Below, one piece after another: positions 34,972 to 43,973 of a stretch of DNA of 64,000 nt; the stretch's first letter is position 1; each line of letters begins with the position of its first letter. The notes beneath the pieces are model-generated. The model had not been told where the DNA came from and did not search any database. It saw nothing but the letters and a program-made list of their open reading frames with translations. Location of the stretch: assembly GCF_003994235.2 (NCBI RefSeq), contig NZ_RYFG02000118.1, positions 1 to 64,000 of the forward strand. The letters are read 5' to 3'. This DNA is from Candidatus Methylobacter oryzae (GTDB taxonomy: Bacteria > Pseudomonadota > Gammaproteobacteria > Methylococcales > Methylomonadaceae). A program made the position numbers and the translations under genes.

Positions 34972-35766
34972 TTAGAGAATTTTGTCGAATATCGTCATAC
35001 CTATTTCAAAAGCAATCAGCCAGATGATGATCCATTCCAGTATCGACGAATGCCGGTGTTTTTGCTCGTCGGCCAGCATTTCGAATAATTCATGAATGGT
35101 TTCCAGCTTTTTCGACAATACGCCGGTTCGTTGCGCTATTTCCAGGTATTTCGCGGTGACGCCGTAAAAGGCTTCATATTCCGGGTATTCCCAAAAGAAA
35201 TCAGGCGTATCCAGCAAATCATAGTTCAAAATAATATCGCTTTTGGTCAAAAACAGTTGGCCGCGGATTTTGGCAATTTTGTTGCGACTTAGCCTGATTG
35301 TGCCGTTTTCGGCTAATGATTTTGGAATATAGCTGGTGTTGTTGATGGTCGCCAGCGCATTGGTTTCAAAAGAAGCCAGTTTGATCGATTGCGCCATGCC
35401 TTGCGATAAGGCAAAGATCAAAATCGGATCGGAGGATTCGATTTCAATATGATCTTCAATAATGCGGGTGCTGGGACAATCGAGAGCAAAAGTGAAGTTG
35501 TCTTCCTCCGGGGATTCCAGCGGATATTCCGCATGATCCAATAACAATTGATGTAGCTTGGCCTGCTGCTCCAGGCTGACATTCCAGTGCACAACGGCGC
35601 CGTAAGCGAAGACAATCGACCAGGATTGATTACTCTCAATCAGTAATGTGCCTTTAATAATCCTTATCAGCGTTGCGTCCGACAGCAATTTCGCTAATGC
35701 GCTAATATCAAACCCCTGCGCCAGACAGTATGCTACACAATTTTTGATGGATGGTTCTTCGGGCAT
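34972..35766 (-). CDS. RMD1 family (DUF155) membrane-anchored protein
   Basis: A 264-residue protein of the RMD1/sif2 family. The N-terminal two thirds (FDISALAKLLSDATL, VFAYGAVVHWNVS, then the LAQSI..AFETNA type segment) are the conserved globular domain. A short helical stretch (EIAQRTGVLSKKLETIHELFEML) precedes a single C-terminal membrane segment (ILEWIIIWLIAFEIGMTIF). The family is known from mitochondria and bacteria, with no defined biochemical activity. A GAGGAG-type site precedes the ATG. Confidence 0.85.
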   Translation of the reverse strand: MPEEPSIKNCVAYCLAQGFDISALAKLLSDATLIRIIKGTLLIESNQSWSIVFAYGAVVHWNVSLEQQAKLHQLLLDHAEYPLESPEEDNFTFALDCPSTRIIEDHIEIESSDPILIFALSQGMAQSIKLASFETNALATINNTSYIPKSLAENGTIRLSRNKIAKIRGQLFLTKSDIILNYDLLDTPDFFWEYPEYEAFYGVTAKYLEIAQRTGVLSKKLETIHELFEMLADEQKHRHSSILEWIIIWLIAFEIGMTIFDKIL

Positions 35767-35825
35767 AAAATGCTCCTCAAAAGTTTATAGCGGGACAGCA
35801 CCGGAGTATTGACGAGCTTTTTATT

Positions 35826-35882
35826 TATACCCAAAGGGCATAAGCAGGGTTTGAGCGGATAAGCCGCTCAACTCAGCTTTAG
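35826..35882 (-). repeat. Two-hairpin dispersed repeat, copy 3
   Basis: Minus-strand copy between the secreted-protein gene and the RMD1 gene. Stem 1 is TTGAGCGG/CCGCTCAA. It begins about 50 bases after the stop of the upstream gene in the direction of transcription, a place where it could act as a terminator or 3' end stabiliser. Confidence 0.85.
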
Positions 35883-35931
35883 GCATCAACATGCGATAGC
35901 GAACTGTTGATGCCACTGAAAACAGCGCTTA

Positions 35932-36351
35932 CTATTCTGCGATTTTTACCAGCCAGCCGTTTTCGCCGCTACATCTTGGAATCTTGGCGTTAACCTTGAT
36001 ATTGATTCTTGCGGTTGTGCTAACCAACTCGGCGGGCAATTTGCCTTTGACGATAAAAAAAGAGTCTTTATCTTCCGTTGTCACTTCCACGGGAATTGTT
36101 TTCACTGTGACTGTAATTTGCTCGGGTTTCTCGATATTAAAGGCATAAAAAGAGAAGGCAGAACCCGGCGCGACAGTCGCTAAATTTTCGGGCAAAAATT
36201 TGGTCAGTTGCGGTTTTGAACAGGCATTCTCGCTATCGCCACCGCCGCCCATAGCCGCGCCGTGTCCGCTGTGATGCTCCGAGGCGTAGCCTGCGCTGAA
36301 GTTTAAGCAAAAAAACATGAAAAAAACGGTTCGTAATTTTGGTATTTTCAT
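35932..36351 (-). CDS. Hypothetical exported protein
   Basis: A 139-residue protein with a clear signal peptide (MKIPKLRTVFFMFFCLNFSA, cleavage likely after GYA). The mature start is rich in His and Gly (EHHSGHGAAMGGGGDSENA), which could bind metal. The rest forms beta strands with VTVKTIPVEV and ARINIKVNAKIPR. Two cysteines (one in ENACSK, one in PRCSGENG) might form a disulfide. I recognise no family. It sits between two copies of the dispersed repeat. Confidence 0.65.
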   Translation of the reverse strand: MKIPKLRTVFFMFFCLNFSAGYASEHHSGHGAAMGGGGDSENACSKPQLTKFLPENLATVAPGSAFSFYAFNIEKPEQITVTVKTIPVEVTTEDKDSFFIVKGKLPAELVSTTARINIKVNAKIPRCSGENGWLVKIAE

Positions 36352-36421
36352 TGGTTTACCTTATTAATTATTATTTTTATCGTGATCGGCATAAGGAAAG
36401 CGGCAATCTGCCGGCTTAACC

Positions 36422-36451
36422 GCTCACCCTTCGACAAGCTCAGGGCGAACG
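36422..36451. repeat. CCTTCGACAAGCTCAGGGCGAAC-type palindromic unit
   Basis: An inverted-repeat-like unit (CCCTTCGACAAG..CTCAGGGCGAAC) flanked by AACCGCTC and GGTTAAG. A degenerate relative lies near 5502-5545. It looks like a short intergenic repeat seen in many proteobacteria; function unknown. Confidence 0.5.
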
Positions 36452-36496
36452 GTTAAGCCTCCCTTTGTGTCCCGTCTTAAACGGGAAGCCGCTAAT

Positions 36497-36552
36497 TATA
36501 CCCAAAGGGCATAAGTTTCGTTTGAGCGGATAAGCCGCTCAACTCAGCTTTA
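36497..36552 (-). repeat. Two-hairpin dispersed repeat, copy 4
   Basis: Minus-strand copy 20 bases downstream of the DUF1704 gene stop. Stem 1 TTGAGCGG/CCGCTCAA and stem 2 CTTATGCCC/GGGTATAA are both intact. Confidence 0.85.
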
Positions 36553-36572
36553 TATCCATAAACGGCGAGCCA

Positions 36573-37865
36573 TCATAAAACATTGGAATAGTCCTGTTCC
36601 AACTGCCGGAAATTCATCGACGACATGAAACGGCTGAAGCTCAGCCAGGATGAAAGCCCCATCAAGTCCTTGAATTGCGGCGGCAGAAAGCGCGGCGCAA
36701 TGACCGTGCCTTCTTCAACCAGGTCGACCAGCACTTTCATGTCTTCGATCATGGTCTTGCCGCAAAACAGCAACGGGATACGGTCAGGCTTGCCTTTGTT
36801 GACCGCCAGGCGCATGAAATTATAAGTCAGCACGAAGCCTTTGATATAAGTCAGGTCTTTGGTAAACGGCATGCCGTCGGAACTGCTGCCTCTAAAAACG
36901 CGACTGCTGAGCGTATAGCTTTCTTCGTTGTCCAAGCCTTTATCTTTAAAGAAATTAAATATATCGATAAAGTCCGCGCCTTCTTCGGCCAGCGTGATCG
37001 CCCGCACCCGGTTGATCAGACGCATCAGCCGGTTCGGCGTGGAACTGAACGTTAGGATTTCCATCAATACCGCCAGCCCTTCCTGGGTAACGGTCGCGGA
37101 TGGGGGGCCTTTGCCTAGAAAAGTACAATAAGGCTGGGCTAAGCCGTTCAACGTCGTGCCCAGATGCACCCAGATTTCGTGAACTTCAAGTACGCGCAGA
37201 TCGCGCATGTTGAACAACGCATCGGCGCGCAATTTGATGTAATCGGTGCCGGCCGCGGCATCGGCGACGATGCCGTCGCTGAGCATTGCGCGCAGGCCGT
37301 CGCCCGGAAATACCGCTTGAATCTTTTCGTTCAGGATCGCTACGGCGTCCTTTGCGTTGATGGTTTTAGGCTCTTCAATTAAAAAATCGAGCTTCAATAA
37401 TTGCGACAGGGTTGCTTCCATCATGCTGCCCAGATTGGCGATGGTTGGGTCGCCGACATGGAAAACGTCCTGGGATGAACCGTATAACTCTTGGGAAATA
37501 TTCGAAAATGTCGGTTTGCCGCGGGTTTCCAGCATTCGCACGACATCGAGGTATTCCTTGCAGATTCGGCGCATGATCACGCTGAGCGGATTCAACTGGC
37601 CTAGTTTGCGCATCAAGTCGCGCTCGATTTGGTAGAACTCGTGTTTTTTTTCGTTCGGATCGAAGCCTAAAGGGCGTTTTTGGTAATAATCCGGCGTCAC
37701 GACCGGCGGCTTTTTGCAGTTGCCTTCGAAAAAAGCCTGTTTAATACTGTCGTCCCATTTAATCGCGTCGAGTATCCGTATCGGTTGTTGCGCTTTAACG
37801 ATCCGATCCGATAGCGCTTTGACTTCGGTCAGATAAGCAGACGTTTTAACGGCTTTTTTGCTCAT
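36573..37865 (-). CDS. DUF1704/MATCAP-like putative metallopeptidase (QEGLA motif)
   Basis: A 430-residue protein of the family annotated as flavohemoglobin expression-modulating QEGLA motif protein. The zinc-type motif HEIWVH appears near residue 230 and the TQEGLAVLMEIL motif near residue 263. These match the HExxxH plus downstream E architecture of the KIAA0895/MATCAP tyrosine carboxypeptidase fold in eukaryotes. The bacterial substrate is unknown. It is cytoplasmic by the absence of a signal. No clear ribosome site precedes the ATG. The SLC13-type gene upstream is 29 bases away on the same strand and may share a transcript. Confidence 0.85.
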   Translation of the reverse strand: MSKKAVKTSAYLTEVKALSDRIVKAQQPIRILDAIKWDDSIKQAFFEGNCKKPPVVTPDYYQKRPLGFDPNEKKHEFYQIERDLMRKLGQLNPLSVIMRRICKEYLDVVRMLETRGKPTFSNISQELYGSSQDVFHVGDPTIANLGSMMEATLSQLLKLDFLIEEPKTINAKDAVAILNEKIQAVFPGDGLRAMLSDGIVADAAAGTDYIKLRADALFNMRDLRVLEVHEIWVHLGTTLNGLAQPYCTFLGKGPPSATVTQEGLAVLMEILTFSSTPNRLMRLINRVRAITLAEEGADFIDIFNFFKDKGLDNEESYTLSSRVFRGSSSDGMPFTKDLTYIKGFVLTYNFMRLAVNKGKPDRIPLLFCGKTMIEDMKVLVDLVEEGTVIAPRFLPPQFKDLMGLSSWLSFSRFMSSMNFRQLEQDYSNVL

Positions 37866-37894
37866 GAGTGTCGTTTATTTAATTTGGAAAGCGG

Positions 37895-39136
37895 TTAGTT
37901 GTAACAGTAGCGGAACCATCCCCAGTATATCAATAGATTAATAAAGCCCAGAGGAATTCCAATCCTGGCAAATTCAAAAAAGCCGAGAGTTGCGTGATGT
38001 TTTTCGGCATGCTGGATAATAATCACATTGCTGGCGGCGCCCAGAATCAGCAGGTTTCCGGCGATAGTGCTGCCGGCCGCGAGCGCCATTAGCAGTTCCG
38101 GATCCGGATTATTCAGCATCGGCAAATACAGCGCTACCAGCGGCACGTTGGAAACGAGCTGGCTCAGCGAGGCGCTGAGCAGCAGGATAGCCGGAACTGT
38201 CGTCAAATCTATCTGCAACGCATCGACCTGTTTCTGCATGATACCGGATTGCCAGACACCGGACATCAATACAAACATTGCGGCAAAAAACGCTAGCGTG
38301 GACCAGTCCAGGCTTTTTAATAACTGCGACCGGGCCGAACTGAACAAGATCGGCGGTAGCGCGGCGATAATAGCAATATGGCTTAATTTAAGCTGCACGG
38401 AGCTATGCATAGCCGACAGGACGATGTTCAGTATGATTAATCCGACCAATAGAAATAGCGAAACTTGGGCCAGTTTGGCCAGTTTCTGATCCCATAAATC
38501 GACGGGATTATGAGTCAGCGGCATCGCGTCGATGAATTGTTGCCGGTAAACCAGCCGTAAAACCAAGTAAGTGACGGCCAAATTAACCAGTGTCGGGATG
38601 GCGAGCGCTTGGACAAAAGTTGTAAAAGGCGCCGGTAAAGCGCTTTGGCTGGCGATCAGAAAGTTTTGCGGATTACCGATAGGACTCATCACGCTGCCGA
38701 TCGTGATCGCATAAGCCAGCGTTAATAACAACATTGTGCGGCTGATGTGGTGCTCCCGAGCCAAGCGTAACACCAGCGGCGTGCCTATGATGGCGAGCGT
38801 ATCGTTCATCAGTAGAGCGGAACCTAAAGCCGCGCCGAACAAAACGCCGCATAGCAGCTGCGGCACTGATGTCGTCCGGTTAAATAAATGATAGGCGAGC
38901 GCGTACAGATAACCGCTGGCGACCAATGCCTGGCCGACGACGAACATGCCGAACAGGAACAGCATGACGTTAAGGTCGATAGCTTTTAGCGCATCGGCAG
39001 GGCTAATCTCGCCGGTAGCCAATACCACCAGTGCGCCGCCGGTCATCGATTGCCAAATCCTGATGTTGAAGTGGCCGATTTTACGAACGGCGATCAATAC
39101 AAATACTGCTGCCAGCGTCAGTGCCGATATGTTCAT
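37895..39136 (-). CDS. SLC13/ArsB-type anion permease
   Basis: A 413-residue polytopic membrane protein with about ten to eleven hydrophobic segments. Features of the ion-transporter superfamily are visible: the NDTLAIIGTPLVL segment, PIGNPQNFL (the classic transporter hairpin motif), and the second half's SNVPLVALYLPML and AAGSTIAGNLLILGAASNVI. These paired NP/SN motifs are typical of SLC13 and ArsB-like carriers. The substrate (dicarboxylate, sulfate or arsenite) cannot be read; no arsenic genes are close. GGGAA precedes the ATG by 4 bases. Confidence 0.85.
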   Translation of the reverse strand: MNISALTLAAVFVLIAVRKIGHFNIRIWQSMTGGALVVLATGEISPADALKAIDLNVMLFLFGMFVVGQALVASGYLYALAYHLFNRTTSVPQLLCGVLFGAALGSALLMNDTLAIIGTPLVLRLAREHHISRTMLLLTLAYAITIGSVMSPIGNPQNFLIASQSALPAPFTTFVQALAIPTLVNLAVTYLVLRLVYRQQFIDAMPLTHNPVDLWDQKLAKLAQVSLFLLVGLIILNIVLSAMHSSVQLKLSHIAIIAALPPILFSSARSQLLKSLDWSTLAFFAAMFVLMSGVWQSGIMQKQVDALQIDLTTVPAILLLSASLSQLVSNVPLVALYLPMLNNPDPELLMALAAGSTIAGNLLILGAASNVIIIQHAEKHHATLGFFEFARIGIPLGFINLLIYWGWFRYCYN

Positions 39137-39335
39137 GTTGTTCCCGATTAATGGATGATTGACCGATCTATTATAGATTGACTTTGATATTCATCGGGTT
39201 ATGAGAACTATGTCGAAAAATTCTTTTTTGTAGCGGACATTTGGAATCATTTAAGGCTGACTTAAGATTGAATGATGAAAATAAAGCAATCTGCACTAAT
39301 ACGTATAAAGTATGAATCGAGAGCGTAAACCGACT

Positions 39336-40049
39336 ATGAATGAAAGCGACATTATTTCATCACGACGAAAGTTTCTGAAAAAAATGGCTTATGGTTCCTT
39401 GCTGATGGCTGGAGGCGTCGGAGTCGCAAACGCTAAAGTTAAACATATAGCTTCGCACACAGTGCTTGCCCCTCACTCGGCTAAACATCATCAGACTCAT
39501 GTTCATGACGTGATACATCACCGCCAGCACCAGCATTTGGCTGCATACGAGCCTTCATCCCGGACGAATGTTCGTAGCGTACTTAACCGGAACTCGCCTT
39601 CCCACAAAATGCTAGCCTTTCATAACACGCATACCGGCGACCAATTAGCGCTGACTTATTTTGAGCAGGGCCGTTATATCAAAGACGCTCTCCACGAAAT
39701 CAATCATTTGTTTCGCGACTACCATGACGGTACCGTTCATCCTATCGATCCGGCGTTACTGGACCAGTTGTATGATTTAAAACACACCCTCGAAGTCAGG
39801 AAGCCTTTCCATATCGTTTCCGGTTACCGCTCGCCGGCGACTAACGCCGATTTACGCAAGCACAGCGACGGCGTCGCCAAAAACAGTCTGCATATGGAGG
39901 GCAGGGCGATTGATATTCGCATTGAAGGTCTGGATACCAGAAGGATTAGGGATGCTGCGTTGGCCATGCAGCGTGGCGGCGTTGGCTATTACGAAAGATC
40001 CGATTTCGTGCATTTGGATACCGGTAGCGTAAGAACCTGGGCCGGATAA
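39336..40049 (+). CDS. mepK: MepK/YcbK-like murein endopeptidase (DUF882, M15 family)
   Basis: A 237-residue exported enzyme. The N-terminus SRRKFLKKMAYGSLLMAGGV is a Tat-type signal (RRKF). The C-terminal M15-like domain has zinc ligands in SLHMEGRAIDIRIEG and in SDFVHLDTG, and the SGYRSPATNADLR strand. E. coli MepK cuts 3-3 crosslinks made by L,D-transpeptidases; the neighbouring ldtD here makes the pairing meaningful. I start at the ATG at 39336, which fits the signal; an ATG 24 bases earlier is possible. A histidine-rich linker (about residues 40-65) is unusual. Confidence 0.85.
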   Translation: MNESDIISSRRKFLKKMAYGSLLMAGGVGVANAKVKHIASHTVLAPHSAKHHQTHVHDVIHHRQHQHLAAYEPSSRTNVRSVLNRNSPSHKMLAFHNTHTGDQLALTYFEQGRYIKDALHEINHLFRDYHDGTVHPIDPALLDQLYDLKHTLEVRKPFHIVSGYRSPATNADLRKHSDGVAKNSLHMEGRAIDIRIEGLDTRRIRDAALAMQRGGVGYYERSDFVHLDTGSVRTWAG

Positions 40050-40196
40050 GTATTCGTACCCGGTTAAGTCACAAAATTTACGAAATTCAGGGATAAGAAT
40101 ATTAGTTTCTCATAGCAGCAAGGTCTGCTTGCTGCCCCTCTGATTGTCCGCGATTATTAAATTACCAATAGCACATGCACTTCAGCTTTTGTTGGA

Positions 40197-40280
40197 AATA
40201 ACTTCCCGAAAGCACTATCTTCTATCGTCAAGCCTTACGCGCGTAAGGCTTGAGTTTCCGCCCCACGCCGGGAAGTTATT
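40197..40280. terminator. Nested palindrome between convergent mepK and ldtD
   Basis: Outer arms AATAACTTCCCG and CGGGAAGTTATT enclose a perfect 26-base palindrome with 13-base arms (TCAAGCCTTACGC) at 40228-40253. Position between convergent genes suggests a bidirectional terminator or a palindromic element. Confidence 0.55.
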
Positions 40281-40291
40281 AATGACCATCC

Positions 40292-42100
40292 TTATTTGAT
40301 TGTCGATTCCGCCGTTGGCGCCGGTGCCGGTGTCGAATTGGTGCTGATAAAAAGCGATTGGTCGGATAAATCGTCCGGTTTGCTCAAAGCCTCCAGCAAT
40401 ACCGCGTCATGCCCGTAAATGTCGGTATAAAACTCTAATGTATCGGAGTGGTCGAAAAAGGCCGTCGTGTAAAAGAACAACACCGGTATCGGCTTTTTCA
40501 GGATGACTCTCTGCATTTTCGGCGTACTCATTGCGACGTGTATCGTCTCGGCGTTCCAGTTGTCCTGGTTTCTTAGCGCAAACTCAGCCAGTTTCTGCGG
40601 ATTCGCAACCCGCACGCAGCCATGGCTGAAATCCCGCCGCGATTTGCTAAACAAGGCGTTTGAAGGCGTATCGTGTAAGTACACGTCATCCTTATTGGGG
40701 AAGATAAATTTCACTTTGCCCAATGCATTCTTTCCGCCGGGGCGCTGCCTGATTCTTAGTTTTCCTTCTTTAAGCAGATTCATGGTTTCTTCATTAAGCG
40801 CGGTCGGTTTTTCACCGTCACGGAAAACGGCAACCATTTCCATGTTTTCCTTATCGAGATAGCCTCTGTTTTGAGTTAACTTGGGCAATATTTCATTCTT
40901 TATGATGCTGTAAGGCACGTTCCAGTAAGGCATGAAATCGATAAAATGCATTTCCGCCATCAAAACCGGGGTTTGGGTCTTCAGCGCATTGCCGACAACA
41001 ACCCTCATATTGATAATATTCGGATCGGCCTGGTCAAGTGCATTGATCGCATCGACCGTATCAAACGCCCATAATTGAAAAGCCGGAATATTAACAATGA
41101 TCGACGCGCCGACGTTCAGCTCCGGCAGCCAGCGCAGTCTTTCCATTGCCAACTCGATTTGCGTGACGCGATAGCTTAAAGGGATGTTCAGTGCGACTAC
41201 CGAGGTTTTTCCGATATGACCGTCCGCGCTAAGTCCATGGCGTTGTTGAAACTTCTTAACCCCGGCGGCAATAGCATTAGTGTATAGAGACGATTTCTCA
41301 GCTTTGCTTTCAGTTTTATTTTCAGGTAAATCGCCTGTCAGTGTTAAGAACCGGTTTAGCTCGGCAATCTGCGGATGCGATTCGCCCGGATGCAAGGTTG
41401 TTTTAAAGTCGAATTTAAACGTAGGCGCGCTCGCGGCAAGTTGGCGGTAATTAGCCAAAGCCTGCTTTAACTTTTGATATTGAGTTAATTTGGGTTCAAC
41501 CGCCAGCGGTAACTGCGTCAGATCGTTTTTCGCCAAACTGTCTTTAATCAACAACGGCAAGTCGATCAGCTTTTTTTCTCTTAGCTTTAAATTAAATTTT
41601 ATGCCTTGAGGATTGACCCGGCCGTAATGCAGATCGTGCAGGAAGCGCAGCAGCGATATGCTCAGCGCGGTATCGTACAGTGCCAGTTCTTTGTACGAGT
41701 CCGGCTTGAGCTTCAAGGCCGTCTGTAGCTTTTGCTGTAGCGATTCGGCATCGTAATTTTTAGGGTTTAATCCGTGCACCGCCGCGTTTGCCAGCAGATT
41801 AAGTGCGTCAGTGATGTTCTTTTCCGAGTTGGCATTGCCCAGCCACAGCGGTTGATTGTTCGACATCTTGTACAGGGACTCAAGGTCCTCGGTACGGTTT
41901 TGAAAATTGGACAGCATCAGGTAAGGATGCTGCTTTGCCGTAACGATGGCGGCAATTTCTTGAGCGGTACCGGGTTCCTGATGGATGATTTCTTCGGCAA
42001 GCAGCGCTTGCAAGGGCAAGCCCATAAAAAGAAATATCAGCAGTCGGGGCATGTAGTGTTTTATGGTCGTTTTCAATTTATTTCTTCGCTGAGCGTTCAT
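40292..42100 (-). CDS. ldtD: L,D-transpeptidase (YcbB/LdtD type)
   Basis: A 602-residue exported murein enzyme that forms 3-3 crosslinks. A signal peptide-like stretch is MPRLLIFLFMGLPLQALLA. The peptidoglycan-binding helix region is at about 270-300 (GVKKFQQRHGLSADGHIGK). The catalytic YkuD domain has VVVGNALKTQTPVL and the active-site SHGCVRVANP with its cysteine. Length matches E. coli YcbB (615). Start choice is uncertain: ATG at 42100 adds 16 residues before the signal. Its convergent neighbour mepK acts on the same bonds. Confidence 0.92.
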   Translation of the reverse strand: MNAQRRNKLKTTIKHYMPRLLIFLFMGLPLQALLAEEIIHQEPGTAQEIAAIVTAKQHPYLMLSNFQNRTEDLESLYKMSNNQPLWLGNANSEKNITDALNLLANAAVHGLNPKNYDAESLQQKLQTALKLKPDSYKELALYDTALSISLLRFLHDLHYGRVNPQGIKFNLKLREKKLIDLPLLIKDSLAKNDLTQLPLAVEPKLTQYQKLKQALANYRQLAASAPTFKFDFKTTLHPGESHPQIAELNRFLTLTGDLPENKTESKAEKSSLYTNAIAAGVKKFQQRHGLSADGHIGKTSVVALNIPLSYRVTQIELAMERLRWLPELNVGASIIVNIPAFQLWAFDTVDAINALDQADPNIINMRVVVGNALKTQTPVLMAEMHFIDFMPYWNVPYSIIKNEILPKLTQNRGYLDKENMEMVAVFRDGEKPTALNEETMNLLKEGKLRIRQRPGGKNALGKVKFIFPNKDDVYLHDTPSNALFSKSRRDFSHGCVRVANPQKLAEFALRNQDNWNAETIHVAMSTPKMQRVILKKPIPVLFFYTTAFFDHSDTLEFYTDIYGHDAVLLEALSKPDDLSDQSLFISTNSTPAPAPTAESTIK

Positions 42101-42425
42101 GATATTGACGTTTTCCAGCCTGGCTGCTGTAAAACTTTTAATAGGATAATCAATCTTTTGATATACATTTTGACGATATATGATTTTAACATCAACTTCA
42201 TCGTTCGAGGAAATCCGGCATCGTTGCAGATAAATATTTTATTCGCTCATTGCATTTAGCTGATCCTTGCGGTTTATCCAGGCGTTAAAATAAGCTAAGC
42301 GCAGCATGGCGGTGTATCCGGATAGCGGTATCGTTTTTATAGCCAAAGGCCATAAGTTTCGTTTGAGCAGGTAAGCTGCTCAACTTAGCTTTATTTTCGA
42401 GTTTCATTCTCTACAAGGCAACGTA
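42101..42425. other. Divergent intergenic region with repeat copy 5
   Basis: About 325 bases. The first 150 are AT-rich and likely carry the ldtD promoter; the rest holds the dispersed repeat at 42338-42392 and the short leader of the beta-CASP gene. No gene seen. Confidence 0.55.
42338..42392 (-). repeat. Two-hairpin dispersed repeat, copy 5
   Basis: Minus-strand copy in a divergent spacer, not at a 3' end. Stem 1 is TTGAGCAG/CTGCTCAA; stem 2 is degraded (ATAGCCAAAGGCCATAAG). It is the most diverged copy. Confidence 0.8.
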
Positions 42426-43826
42426 ATGACAAGTCTTACTTTTTTAGGCGCGACCGGCCAAGTGACCGGCTCCTGTTATTTATTGGAAATCGGCACAAAG
42501 CGCATATTGCTCGATTGCGGATTATTTCAGGGATCGAAAGAAACGGAAAAACAAAATGAAGCCGATTTTCCGTTCGATCCGGCTGCTATTGACGCCGTGG
42601 TTTTATCGCACGCCCATCTTGATCATTGCGGACGCCTGCCGAAGCTGGTTAAAGAGGGCTTCAAAGGACCGGTATTCTTGACCGAGGCCAGTTTCCCGCT
42701 GCTGGAATTGATGTTGATGGACGCCGCTCATCTGCAATTACGCGATACCGAGTGGGAGAACAAGCGGCGCGAACGCGCCGGCAAGCCCTTACTTGAGCCG
42801 TTATATACCGAAGAAGATGTAAAAACGCTGCTATCGTTACGCCGGCCGATAGCCTATGGCGTCGAAACCGAAATTCTTCCCGGTCTAAGCGTTTCGTTTC
42901 ATGAAGCCGGGCATATACTCGGCTCATCCATCGTGCGTTTACGCATCAATGATGAAGATAAGACCAAGACGCTGGTTTTTTCCGGCGATTTGGGCAACAT
43001 GAATTCGCCGCTAATGCGCGATCCGGCCGTGTTAACCGAAGCCGACGTATTGCTGCTTGAATCCACTTATGGCGACCGCGACCATAAACCGCTGGAAAAC
43101 ACGCTGGAGGAGTTGAGTCAAACGTTGGCGCAAGCCGCAAAGAGCGGCGGCAACGTAATCATTCCGTCTTTTGCGGTAGGCCGAACCCAGGATTTGATTT
43201 ACTGGTTGGGCAAAATCCAGCGTCAGGGCGGACTGCCGCAACGCGAGATTTACCTGGATAGCCCTATGGCGATCAGCGCCAGCAATATCTACGCCGACAA
43301 TACCCATCTATTCAATATTGACGATCCCGAGTTTACCGAAATTGCCCCGGACGGCTGGCAAGCCTGGCTGCGGGGCTTGATTTATTCGCAAACAGCCGAA
43401 GAGTCAATGGCCGTCAACCAAATTGCAGGCGGCGCGATTATCATTGCCGGTAGCGGCATGTGTAACGGCGGGCGCATCCGTCATCATCTTAAATACAACT
43501 TGTGGCGCAGCAATGCGCATATCGTCATCGCAGGCTTCCAGGCCGAAGGCACATTGGGCAGGGCAATTGTCGACGGTAAAAAATCGCACTTAAAAATTCT
43601 CGGCGATGAAATCAATGTCGCGGCCACCGTGCATACCTTGGGCGCTTTAAGCGCTCATGCCGATCAAAGCCAGCTGTTAAAGTGGGCGGGACATTTTAGC
43701 AATCCTAAACCCAGACTTTACCTGATTCATGGTGAAAAATCGGCGGCGCTATCGTTGCAAACCTGCTTCAAGCGTAGCGGATGGACGGCGAATATTCCTG
43801 GCGTCGGGGAGAGGATTATTATCTGA
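42426..43826 (+). CDS. Metallo-beta-lactamase/beta-CASP family RNA hydrolase
   Basis: A 466-residue enzyme of the RNA-processing beta-CASP group (YSH1/CPSF73-like). Motifs in order: LSHAHLDHCGRLP (HxHxDH) near residue 60, EAGHILGSS near 162, SGDLGN near 186, ESTYGDRDH, the beta-CASP region with PSFAVGRTQDL, and LSAHADQSQL near 406. GSGMCNGGRI and the C-terminal IHGEKSA strand are typical. It probably acts as a zinc-dependent RNA nuclease; substrates are unknown. Confidence 0.92.
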   Translation: MTSLTFLGATGQVTGSCYLLEIGTKRILLDCGLFQGSKETEKQNEADFPFDPAAIDAVVLSHAHLDHCGRLPKLVKEGFKGPVFLTEASFPLLELMLMDAAHLQLRDTEWENKRRERAGKPLLEPLYTEEDVKTLLSLRRPIAYGVETEILPGLSVSFHEAGHILGSSIVRLRINDEDKTKTLVFSGDLGNMNSPLMRDPAVLTEADVLLLESTYGDRDHKPLENTLEELSQTLAQAAKSGGNVIIPSFAVGRTQDLIYWLGKIQRQGGLPQREIYLDSPMAISASNIYADNTHLFNIDDPEFTEIAPDGWQAWLRGLIYSQTAEESMAVNQIAGGAIIIAGSGMCNGGRIRHHLKYNLWRSNAHIVIAGFQAEGTLGRAIVDGKKSHLKILGDEINVAATVHTLGALSAHADQSQLLKWAGHFSNPKPRLYLIHGEKSAALSLQTCFKRSGWTANIPGVGERIII

Positions 43827-43973
43827 TGAGCAGAACGTTAAGCCTTAATTAATGAAATTGAGCTTAAATTGATCGACAGCCGGAAGCCAACAACCTTGCC
43901 AAGCCTCCGGCTTCGGAGTCGGTAAATTTACAATATCGCCGTATATTCATTCTTAGCAGTATTCAAATAATCC

